Assembly: GCA_903813345.2 (NCBI GenBank)
Contig: CAIIXF020000003.1
Location: 13,344,931 to 13,408,930 of the forward strand
Source: Owenia fusiformis
Lineage: Eukaryota; Annelida; Polychaeta; Sabellida; Oweniidae
Direction: 5' to 3'
DNA length: 64,000 nt
In this document: piece by piece, positions 25,001-37,000 of the stretch
Layout: the number at the start of each line of letters is the position of its first letter
How positions within the stretch are numbered: position 1 is the stretch's first letter
The notes under the pieces: model-generated
What the model saw: only the letters and a program-made list of their open reading frames with translations
Databases searched by the model: none
Told to the model about the DNA's origin: nothing
Made by a program: the position numbers and the translations under genes

Positions 25001-28000
25001 TAGATAAACTAAATTGTACAGTATACATCGGGAAACGGAAATCATGATGTTCAATACTAAAAAAATATGATGAATCATTTTGATGGATATTAGTAGGATT
25101 ATTATGTTTTGGCCAAACCCGTATACTGCTAAATAAATATATTTACATTGCATTGTACATGATGTAACATTATATTTCTATCTTTAAAATGGTGGGAACT
25201 TATGCTCCAAATCAATGTACCCATGTTGCTCGATCTTTAAAACTGTATTCTTGTAGTTAGATATGGCCTGTTTTCTGGTAGCAAATTCTCGTACGATACT
25301 GAATTCTGGTTTCTCCATTCAAACTCCTTTCTTGTACACGTTTCTCAATATATATGTAAATTCAGCTATCACACGATCTCTATTTGCGAGAAATTTGTCA
25401 CTGCACACAACTACACTGCTCTGGAGACACTGCTCTGAAAATACATAGACACTGCTGTGTATTTTAATCAATGATACAAATACACCAGTTTATAGCATAC
25501 TGTTCAGTTATACAGTATAATGGACCTTCCAAGACAATCAAGTAATAAAGTTATCAAGATCAATGCCAAGTCTTATATTTACAACAATTTGTCAAGTGTC
25601 TTAATTGTGTTTTTTATTCATCGAACCTACTTATATCAAAACTCAATCATCTATCCATTAAGGGAAATAAAAAGAGAAATAAAAAGCAAGCTAAAGTTTC
25701 ACTTACGAGAGGCTTCGTCGTGTTCCTGGGTCTGGCGTGGAGCAAACGACTGTCTGGCTAAATTGCGCCAATGTGTAGACATTCTCACAGTATGGCTTTA
25801 TATTTATTGACTACTCGTAGAGCAAGCAAAGCAAAGCAAAATGTCAACCACCTTTGTGCGTGTCACGTACGATCATTACTTGTGCATCATAGCTCAGAGA
25901 CATGCAGCTTGCTCAATATCCACCCTCCCCTCATCTTCAGTTATTCAATAACAATAAATTCTGCAACATGTTCCTGCTATATTGAACAGTCATAATGCTG
26001 TATTGATGAACCCATAATTTGACATCTCTAATAAGTTATCTAAACATAAACAGTGCTAATTACCTGACACAACTGCACAATTGTGGCCGGATGTTTGGAG
26101 AAGCATTCGTGATTTGTATAGAATTACCTTTTCATTCTTGGCATTCAAAATACAAACTAATAATTCACTTTTTGATGTATTCAGTTTTTATTTCAAATAA
26201 TAAGCTTATTCATAGGATTAAATCTGAATGACATTCTGGTGATTTAAGAATTGTATTAATCTTGGACCCCCTCCCGACATAATATCTCTTTAATAATCAA
26301 GAAATTGATAGACATGATTTAATTATATAAATGGCTTATTTAGTTGTTAAGATTACTGATAAAGTGTTTGTTGGATTTATGTAGGCCTTGATATATATCT
26401 TATCTATATAGGAATTCAGCAAGGGATTATTGGGTCAAATGTATTTTCCTCGCTAATGCCTACAGTAGGTCACATTTGCTGCGATTCATCGGCCTGGTTG
26501 AGTATTTTGTTCCAAACTGAAATATGTGTTGCAATCAAATGTTTCGAAAGCCATTTACCATGATTTAAGCAAATCATTAAAGCTCTTTTTCAGACATTCA
26601 ATCAATTTAAATCAATCAAGTTTAAATGCGATCTCGCATATATTGCATACATGTATTTGCAGATGTAGTGATTGTATCTTACTCACATTTTCACATAATA
26701 ATAGCTGTCATTTGACATGTAATATTGAGTTTTCAATATTTTGATATATTTATTTATCATTTTGCGATCATTAAAGCTTTAATCGGGGATACAGATTTTG
26801 AACAAGAACACGTACATTACGTATTACAAGTAAAAAAAAACAGGAACCCAGATGCTAGAAGAAGCAGTAGATAAAACTCACATCAAATAAGCTAGATGTA
26901 ATTATTGAAAGGGTTATTGGTATTAAAAATCTCAATATCTTATTTCAACAAATGCCTTGATCTCAGATATTACTGTCCCATGGATTTAAAAATCACCCAA
27001 GCACTAATTATAAGTAACACCATTGAACACAAGCCGTCTGATTGCATTACTTGCTAAAATAACATCCTTAGAAGTGAACAATACAAACATCTGATAATAA
27101 TCTAGCTAAGTCCCCCCCCCCCTTGGTATCGGTGTATCCATGCCCGCCTTGTTATATTCTTAAAAATGTGGAACTACTTTTGTATTCCTTCTGAGATAAT
27201 CGGTTAATTTCTGAATTTAATAGAAATTTAATTGTACAATGTAGCACGGGACTATACAATCATTACATACATGTAAACTTACCTTGCAAAATAATTTTTA
27301 TGCGGAAATTAGAACCACCGGCTGTAGAAATTAATCCATAAATTAACTATAACAAACGGATTAATATTAGTGACAACTCAACTCATTTGCAAGAATTGAA
27401 TAATACGGGATTAAAGTTTTGTATATTGCTCTGGCATGTCAAAAAGTATTTTTTGTAAGTTTGCTCTACCATGCACAAAACTTATTAATTGATCTGTCAA
27501 ATGAAGTTGCAATAAATGTGCCCGTTTCTTTATCTTTATTATCAAATTATCAACTGAGCATACCAAATCTTTCAAATTTTGTGAATATCTTTGGAAATAA
27601 AAAACAAAGCAAGGCCCTATTCGAAATAGAAACAAGGTTATCTCTGATAAAATGTATAACAGAAAACATGTATTGTGGAATATATTGTTTGCAAGTTGCC
27701 AGCTTTTGCCTGGGGGGAGGGGGGCTCACGTACTTTCAAAAAAGTTATTTTAAACGCAATTGATATTTCATGCAAAGATCATGTAGAATATAGATTTTAA
27801 TGTCAAGGTTATCTCATTTGATTTCACAAAACTAACTAGCTAACCTTATAATCACTATTTGAATCAGGGACAGAGTCAGCAATTGTTTAGGGGGTGAGAT
27901 TTCTTGGGTTTGCATCAATGCGAACGAGGCGAGGCCCGGAACGGCGTTTACCCCCGGAATTTCTGGATGTCCATGTCAATGTTTTTTTCATATTTTGCAA

Positions 28001-31000
28001 AATTGCTTTTTCTTTTTGAGGGGGTGGGGAATGAAAGCGCATATGTCACCCCCCGCCTTGGCTACACCCATGCGAACCTACACCCAGCCGTAAACGGATA
28101 TGGGAATTATGTTATAATGATCATGACATAGATAATGAGACGGAATGTAGCCTGTATAACTGTTGCTTCCCGGGTTTTGTCTCTCCCTTCTCATATTATC
28201 AAATTATCAAAAAATGATATTTTGATTCACAAAACTGCACCGAAACATAGAAAAGTACACGAAGGCAACCGCATTTACAATCTATAGTTCTGAAAAACCC
28301 GGATTAATAAAAGCCAGTATCAAACTGAAGTTAAAAAGCCGGCTTTTTGATACCCAGTTTGTAAAATTCAAATTAGAATACTATCTTTATTTTCTATTTA
28401 AACTTATATCAATTTATTATAAACAAACTATCCGGGCAAACTATGACCAAGCATCGGGAATAGAAAACTCATGTAAATGAGTTATATAAGACAATGAAAT
28501 CAACACTGATTGAAACATAAACACTATAAAATCTTCTTTTGATTCCATTACCTGTCATAAATTTTAAATACCGACTTTACCGAGAGGAATTTAACATGGG
28601 CTTTAATTCAAAGGCAAGAATGTGTTTTGATAACTTATTTAGTGGATTAAAAGTTGTTGGACGTTGCTCCAGTGATTTATATTTTATGATTCTGAATTGA
28701 TATGTGGATTATAATTGAAATCAAAAACATGAGCAAAAGAGTCTAGACTTCCATTTACTTTGATCATGAGGAATTAGAAACAATCAAAGCGGCGATTTGA
28801 AAAAGCAAAAAATTGAATTACCATCACTGCTACCCACCTAATTACACAGACGTATCGTCGGTGTATCATGGCGGAACTTCCTCCGGGACTAGGTTTCGGT
28901 AAGATTTTTTTATTTCCCGATTTACACCTACTTATAAGTCACGTTGTGGATAATAATTTGGCTCGAAGTTAAGGAAGATAGTCTAGTTTGAGAATGTGTC
29001 GATGGTTTTAGGTTTTATATGTTAACAAAGACACAATTCACGTATTTAGTCCCTCGCTTTTCTTACACTGACGAACGACCAATATCAGTGTAATATTGGC
29101 AATATTATTGCCGATCGTCAGTGTAAGAAAAGCGAGGGACTAAATACGTGAATTGTGTCTTTGTTAACATATAAAACCTACAACCATCGACACATTCTCA
29201 AACTAGACTATCTTCCTTAACTTCGAGCCAAATTATTATCCACAACGTGACTTATAAGTAGGTGTAAATCGGGAAATAAAAAATCTTACCGAAACCTAGT
29301 CCCGGAGGAAGTTCCGCCATGATACACCGACGATACGTCTGTGTAATTAGGTGGGTAGCAGTGACCATGCATAATCCAAGATTTAATACAAACGGTGTTA
29401 ACAGGTTGTTATTAAATTATAATACCTTCTCAGGAAGAATTAGGTTGCATTGACTCTGAAAGTAGAGATAACAAGTTCAGCTGTGTAGCCAGCTTTCCGT
29501 GGGGGGGGGGGCGATATCTATAAAAACACGTGTTTGCACACAAGCTATTTTTATTAGCAACTTTTGATAACTACAAGGAAGATCTCTCTTTTCTGGCGCG
29601 ACTGTAAATGTGTCCAAAATCATGATTATAGTAAAAATAGATCATTTCAAAATCCATCTAGTTGCTTAGGTAAAGTCATATTCATTAAGAACTACGGACG
29701 GTACTTACATTCTTTAGTTGTATTGTTTTATCATGCTAAAGAAAAATACGCACAAATAGTCGGTTTTTTATTTGTATGCTCAGTTATAAAATGAGCAGTG
29801 TAACTTAGAAATAGCTTAATATAGTCAGAAAGAAGCAATTATAATGTGTGAATATATTACACACTTACAGAGTATTGCGTTTGCATATATTTGAGTATTC
29901 TTAACTTCACATATAATCAGTGCTTATTTGTGCTGATCTACAAATAAAGAGGAGCAGTACCTGAATATACAGAGTGTTCCATATATGCAGCGAGTATTGT
30001 CTCTGTAATGTCTCTGTTTATATGTGCTGAGTATTGTTGCTGATTACTGCACATTACAAGAGATTCTTACATATAGACACTTCTTATAACAAAGCAATAT
30101 TCTCTATTTCATATAGTGTTGAGACATCCATCATGGTTTGTGAAGGTCATGAACCAAGTACATTCATCATTGGCTCTAATATCCTGCAACACTTACCAAG
30201 TTTTGCGCATCTTTACAAGAAATCGGAGGACAGTGAAAAATCTCAATTTGTAAGATGTTCTGGACCAGAAGAGAAGTTTATTCCAGCAGGATCTAATGTG
30301 AATGTTGATGTTTCGACAGGATCGTTCAGAGGAACAGGAATTGTTGAAAAACTTACTTCTCCATTACCTGGAAACTTACAAATAAGTCCTGGCTTTATAG
30401 ACACAAAATGTGGAAGATCTTGTATAACAGTGACAAATATGACAGAAAGTGATATATGGTTAAAACCCAGAACTCCATTAGGAACAATTATACCTGCGAA
30501 ACAACAATGTTACAGAACTAGTTATGACATCATGACAAACTCACTACATGTTACAGACATACCATCTATGCCAACGAAGGATGATTCAACAACTGATGTT
30601 TACTCTAACATAGACCAAGAATCAAAACCAGCAAATGACCAATATACTATGAAAATGAAAACAGCTATAGAGAAAACACTACAAAACTTTCCAGGAGATG
30701 AGGAAACTAAGCAAAGAGCGAGAGAAATGTTCATGAAACACACACCTATATTTGCATTTGAAAAAGAAGACCTTGGTTGTACTGACGCTTTGAAACATGA
30801 GATACCACTTCTTGATGATCAACCGATAAAACAACCCTTCAGATGTATTCCACCTACACTGTATGATGAAGTACGAGAACATATCGATGATCTGATCAGC
30901 AAAAAGATTATTCAAGAAAGCTCAAGCCCATATTCAAGTCCAATTGTGTTAGTCTGAAAGAAAACAGGAAAACTAAGACTGTGCGTTGACTATAGAATGC

Positions 31001-34000
31001 TGAACAACAAAACAAGAAAAGACGCTTATCCGTTACCCAGGATACAAGAGTCCATGGACGCTCTAGTAGATGCTAAGCTATTCTCTGTAATGGATCTCCA
31101 ACAAGCTTATTATCAAGTTCAAGTAGCTGAAGAAGACATATATAAAACAGCCTTCACAACACCCTTTGGTCTGTACGAATATCTTAGAATGCCCTTTGGT
31201 CTAACAAACGCACCTGCAACTTACCAACGACTTATGCAAATGGCGTTCAGAGATGAGATTTTTAAATCCATACTAGTCTATCTCGACGACTTGATTGTAT
31301 ACTCAGAATCAATTGAAAATCACATTGAGAGACTTGAAAATGTATTCGGCATCCTACAGAAGTTTGGCCTGAAATTAGAACTTTCAAAGTGCTCATTTTT
31401 TAAAGAAGAAGTCAAATATCTTGGCATGAAAGTGTCAAAAGATGGTGTCCAGCCAGATCCTAAGAATATAAAAGTGATCGAGGAATGGCCAGTTCCAGAG
31501 AATGTGAAAGAATTACGAGCATACATGGGATTCAGCAGCTACCATAGAAGATTCATCAAGCAGTTTGCCAAGATCGCAACTCCCTTATATGATATTCTCT
31601 CCAAAGTTGGAACTGTAAAGAAAAGAAGATCAAAGAAAGTATCAATAAAAGAACACTGGAATGACATTTGTCAAGAAGCCTTCATGGATATAAAGAGAAG
31701 ATTAAAATCTGCTCCTATTCTAGCTTTTGCAAACTATAACCTCCCATTTATAGTAGAAACCGATGCAAGCAACAAAGGCCTAGGATGTACTCTTTTACAA
31801 GAACAAGATGGTGTTAAGCGAGTTATAGCTTATGGCAGTCGAGGACTAAGAGGTTCTGAAAGAAACATGAAGAACTATTCCAGTAAGAAATTAGAACTGT
31901 TAGCCTTGAAGTGGGCAATCACCAACCAATTCAGAGATTATCTTCTGGGATCATACTTCACAGTATATACTGATAATAATCCCTTGACATACATCTTCAA
32001 GAAGAAAAAGCTTCCTGCATTGGAACAAAGATGGATAGCTGATTTGGCATCATTTAGATTTGATATCATCTACAAAGCTGGAAAAGAAAACACAATGGCT
32101 GATATATTATCAAGACTTCCAAGATCAGGAGCAACTGAGAGAGATGACGACTCTGAAGAATCTGAACAAGAAGAAGCAGCTATGACAGTACATGTTGAAG
32201 AAGAGGAAAAGTTTCCAAAGGAACCACAAGAACAGAATACAATGGAAGTAATAGCAGCTCATTGTGAAACTACAATTATTCCTCCTGAGATTCACAGTTT
32301 AGCATTAAAACAAGAATACACACGTCAAACTGATAGCAGAGTTCAAAAGGATGACAGAACAGCAAGCACTATATTTCCAACAATGAAAGATGGTTATGAA
32401 AAAATCCAGGACAAAGACAAAGATATTCGTGTCATTAAGAAATGTGTCAAAGAAGGACAGCACCCAAACAAGATTGAACAGAAAAAACTGTCTAAAACAT
32501 CCAAAGCTCTACTTCGGAATTGGAACCGTCTAAATATTATCAAAAATGTTCTAGTAAGAAAAATCAAGGACAACAATGGAAATGAAACTTATCAAATCAT
32601 AGTCCCACAATGTATTCGTGAAGATGTATTGAAAGCTAACCATGATATGAGCGGACATCAAGGATCTGACAGAACTGAAAAACTTGTAACAAAGTCTTTC
32701 TTCTGGCCAGGAATGTATACAGATATACGAAACTATGTACGAGATTGCTCAAGATGTTTGTATTCCAAGAAACCAGTCAGAAATGTAATTACGCCATTGG
32801 GAAGTTTAACAGCCAAACGCCCACTTGAGTTATTATTTCTAGACTTTACACTTTTGGAGAAATCTTCCGATGGAATCGAAAATGTTCTTATAATAACTGA
32901 CGCTTTCACAAAATACACTCTTGCAATTCCTACAAAGAATCAAAAAGCGGATACAGTCGCAAAAGTCCTAGTCAACAATTGGTTCTATAATTTTGGAATA
33001 CCAATGAGAATCCACTCAGACCAGGGACGAAATTTTGAAAGTGAAATTATTGCAAGCTTATGCCAGCTCTATGGAATCAAAAAATCTAGAACAACTCCAT
33101 ACCATCCTTCGGGAAATGGGCAATGTGAACGCTTCAATAGATCGCTCCACTCGCTACTGAGAACACTTTCCGAAGAGAAAAAGAAAAAATGGACGAAGCA
33201 TATACGAGATGTTGTCTTTGCATACAACAATACTCCTCACAGTTCAACAGGTTACTCTCCATTTTACTTGATGTTCGGCAGAGAGGCAAGAACACCAATT
33301 GATATACAGCTAGGATCATTAGATGTAGACACTCAACAAGAAAACTGGGTCACAGAACATAGTGAAAGATTGAAATATGCTTATAAAATGGCAAATATTC
33401 AACTGGAACAAAATTCATCAAAAAGGAAGGAATATCAGGAAAAGAAAGTAACACACAAAAACGAAGACATTGAGATAGGATCTGTAGTACTACTAAAGAA
33501 ATTTCATCAAGGAAGAAACAAAATCCAAGATACTTATGATCAAAAAGAATACATAGTTGTGAATAGGAAAGGAGATGTATATGAAATTCAAGATGAAAGT
33601 GGTAAAAAGAAAAATGTAAACAGACAAAACATAAAACAAAAACCACTCACTACTAGAGATAGTCAAAAGAAAGAAATTGTGAGAACTGAGTCAAAATCAG
33701 ATGAACATGACAACAGGAGATACAATTTAAGAAAAAGAAAGAGTGCAAAGTCGGAATCAAGTGTTAAAGACAACGAAGAAGATTCTGATGATTCTGATTT
33801 CTATTAAAGAAATTCGAATAGCCTCACGCGAATTTTAACTATGTGAAAAATGGAATAGCATATCCAACAGATGTTTAATCATATAAAAATGAATAAAAAT
33901 ACAAAAATATTTATAGTTAAATGTTAAAATTTTAAATTTAAGTGTGCTGTTTTACATGTGCTGTTTTACATGTTTGTAATATCTTAACTTATGTAAGTAA

Positions 34001-37000
34001 ACATACTCATAATAGTTAGGATCGTGGTTGTTTAGCTTAAACATCTAGCTTTATCATATTGGATATTATGCATTATAGGGGAGGAATATCCTCAATATAT
34101 TATGATTACAACTTTACATATGTAATAGATACAATAATTTGATGTTAGTTTATATTTTATAATTTTTGTAATTGTGACCGAGTTAAGGTATCTGCGGTGC
34201 ATTGATAGACATGTCCGCGTGAATGTAAATAGGGTATTTAACTGTTCATTTTTAAGCATCAATTGCTCTCATTTATTATGCAATATTGTATGCTCCCTAA
34301 TAATTTGGCGTACTTTTTTCCCACCTTTTTACTTTTCAACCAATCAGATTTGTTGATTGGATAAACACATAATGGAGGAAGACTTGGTGAGAAATTATCC
34401 CATATTTTGTAATATTTCTAATTGATATAATAACCCTAGAGATTAATTACATTCATATTCATAAAGTAGATATTACAAGGTTCATGTACATATAAATTAT
34501 TAGATGTTTCGATAGAAATATGAACTTGAAATTGTAATCTTAGAAACTTGTCAACTTTGTGAACAAAATCTATATTTTGTAAACAGACATTTACATTTTG
34601 GGTATTACTTTATTCAAGGCAACAATGTTATAGCAGATACATATCAATCAACCATCCAATCAACCACAGCTGTATACAGTTAGCCCATAGGGTAAGCATA
34701 TATATTTTAGAGAATATGCATTTCACTTTGAATATTGCATTTATATTGCATTTCTCATTTTCTCATATAAGATAGCGTAATTGCTTCTATATTAGAGATA
34801 GTTGTATTCACAGGATACATTTGGTCATTTATGTAATAATGGTATATATTTCTAGCTTATTCTGCATAATGTAGATGGTCATTGAAATGCACATTGTTGT
34901 TTGAAATGCGCATATGCACAATGTTCAATGCCAAATATCTAAGCTATTTATAACCACTTTTATGTAATTGTGTGTTGATTCAGGGATGATATGTTACGTA
35001 TTCTATTTCTGCATTGGTAATTTTATCCATACCCAAAATGTTGTAATTTGTACTTTTACAGGCTGTCTGTCTATGTCTGTCTGTGTGTCTATGTCTGGCT
35101 GATTACAATAAACCATTTTAAATCTAAGATGATCTTATGTGACGCATATCGCATATCATACTAGCCACTTAAAGCCACCACTACATTAAAATGTCTTTCC
35201 TTTAAATGGTCAAAATGTTTGGGAAATTGTTAAATTTATTCAGCATGATGTTAACCAAGTACGAATAATGATATTTAGCACTGTGATGTGATAATACCAC
35301 ATTTCATTAGTCACGAATTCAAATACAGTCACAGTCAAGAAATTGCAAAAATGGCTGCAATTCTTACCTGATAACAGAAGGCCTTGCGTTTGCGGTGGCC
35401 TCATTTCATACTTCACTTGGACTCACAGCCACGCAAAACAATGCTACCATGAAGAAAGTATATAAGGAGTACCAGATAGAACTACAGTTATGGGGTGGCA
35501 GAAGAGATTTAAAAGAGACGAAAATAAAAGAGACCCTGTATGACAACTCCAAACATGGGAGGCAAAAACTCCACAAGTCAAAGTGGAAGAAATTGCCGAG
35601 AGTGTTTGACCTGACAGTCATCAAAAGTAAATAACATGCAAAGGCCAATATTTTGAGAAAATGTGAAATGGGACACTGTGCAATATACATCCATTAAATC
35701 TAGGATGTGCTCATAGTAATTTAGTATCTTAAAATGTATTTTTGAGCATACTTCTTATAGCTACACCAAATGACATTTGTTGATTAATTATTTCATACCA
35801 TATTTTCAATTTTTTATTCCTTTTGACGTGACTGTATAACCTGCCCCGCCCTACTCACCAACTCACCAACTTAATTTTATAATAACATCAATATAGTTTT
35901 GTCAGTCAACATGAACATTTTTAGAATAATCTAAATGTCTCTAAGAAACATTTACTGAAACGTTCATGGAAACATATCAATTATTGATTAAGTTATAGCA
36001 TATAGTGCATTACTTCTAGGACAACACTCGTATATATGTAAATGTAACTGCTTTCAAATATTTTTATAACCAAAAAACTTACAAGATGCTGTCTCTGTCA
36101 GAAGTCTGTATTTTGTATGCGCTTTCCCTTTGACATCGTAGCAAATAGTTTCTGTTCCACCGATCACTGTCTCGGCTATATGTGGATCACCATAAACTAA
36201 AATGCGCAAAATAGAACATAATTAAACCAATATGTGATCTACCTTCAATTGTATTACCGAGCATAGATTCTATCTAAAAGTATAATATTCGACCCAGTTG
36301 TATCGATAACATGCAAATTAAAAAAATGTTTGAGATGTTTGCCAGATCATTCTGTACTAAGATAGTGAATTAAATGTAAAATGTAACATTTTCAAACCAC
36401 TTACCAACATCTTTTTGCAAAAGATTAGTGTCTCCTTCACTGGCCTGCACAGGTTCATTGAGCGCATCATCATCCCCAAGACCACCATCCAAACGCGCGC
36501 CTGTAATTGTTTGTAATTTTAGAATATAAAATTATACTTACTAGTATTTGTAATTAGTGGCAATCAAATCAGATGTTACATATTCTATGTAAGAGATTCG
36601 AAGGGAAACATTCACCGAGCCTAGAACTACCTCACAGATTAAGATAAGTGTTTATCAGTTGAAAGATTTGAAAATGCCACCCTCCAAAAATGCACCGGAT
36701 ATAACAAGATTACCCACAATACAATAAGAATACAATCACCATATACTGACAGGACCATGGGTCCTCTGCTCAATCAATGAATTTAGCGAATATGTTATAT
36801 GTTCGCTGATAAAATTATGGTTATATCCTAATTGAATGTATCAAGTTACATTCGATCGGTTGCTTACATTATAATCCTTGATGCTAGCTGCTTGCTTAAT
36901 ATAGTTATGTCATAAATGATAAGGTTCTTTACCAGACATATTTTGAATAGTAGACAGACATACATACCTATAATTACTCAATAATACAAAACATTTTTCA

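Larger units (their letters stand above)
24252..30111. mobile_element. 5.86-kb DNA element inserted in Gypsy pol
   Basis: Imperfect terminal inverted repeats (T[A/G]AAATA..GAATATTGCTT) lie at 24252 and, inverted, ending at 30111. They are flanked by TA (a TATA duplication is also possible). Insert plus TA is 5862 bp, a multiple of three, and the pol frame is the same on both sides. Subterminal zones (24330-24800 and 29870-30030) are dense in TATATGCA / GCATATTTGC motifs. The interior has no recognisable transposase; one spliced ORF candidate is at 25319-25782 (minus), and the rest (26.0-28.8 kb, 29.4-29.8 kb) is AT-rich with no gene seen. It contains palindromic MITE copy 2. Confidence 0.8.
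20836..35189 (+). mobile_element. Ty3/Gypsy LTR retrotransposon (nested insertions)
   Basis: The element spans 20840-35185, flanked by TTAA duplications (20836-20839 and 35186-35189). It has two nearly identical LTRs, a leader with a repeated motif, gag, a protease in another frame, and pol with reverse transcriptase, RNase H and integrase. The protease-RT junction is interrupted by a 5.86-kb DNA element, and pol carries a TGA at 30955-30957. The element lies sense to the plus strand, antisense to gene C. Near-identical LTRs imply recent insertion, but this copy cannot be autonomous. Confidence 0.93.
20603..36030. mobile_element. Decayed mariner-like element split by the Gypsy insertion
   Basis: The outer inverted repeats match over about 40 bp: CGAGGGTTGTCCCAGAAGTA at 20603 and its diverged reverse complement ending at 36030. 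Both ends are flanked by TA. Without the LTR element and its duplication the length is about 1.08 kb, normal for mariner. The right half (about 35340-35640) contains frame-broken peptides such as [17 protein letters not shown] and [13 protein letters not shown], which look like the helix-turn-helix part of a mariner transposase. It sits in a gene C intron. Confidence 0.7.

Noticed and set aside
35395-35634. 79-codon ORF as an independent gene
   Set aside because: Neighbouring frames contain mariner HTH-like peptides and the ORF lies inside the mariner-like inverted repeats. It is better explained as frame-broken transposase debris.
36083-36196. Calling the C-terminal domain a plain VWD domain on the basis of GDPH
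   Set aside because: The following pattern (ICYDVKG, GGIMG, SCW near the end) fits the ITIH C-terminal domain better, and VWD cysteines are missing. The two folds may be distantly related, so this remains the main alternative.
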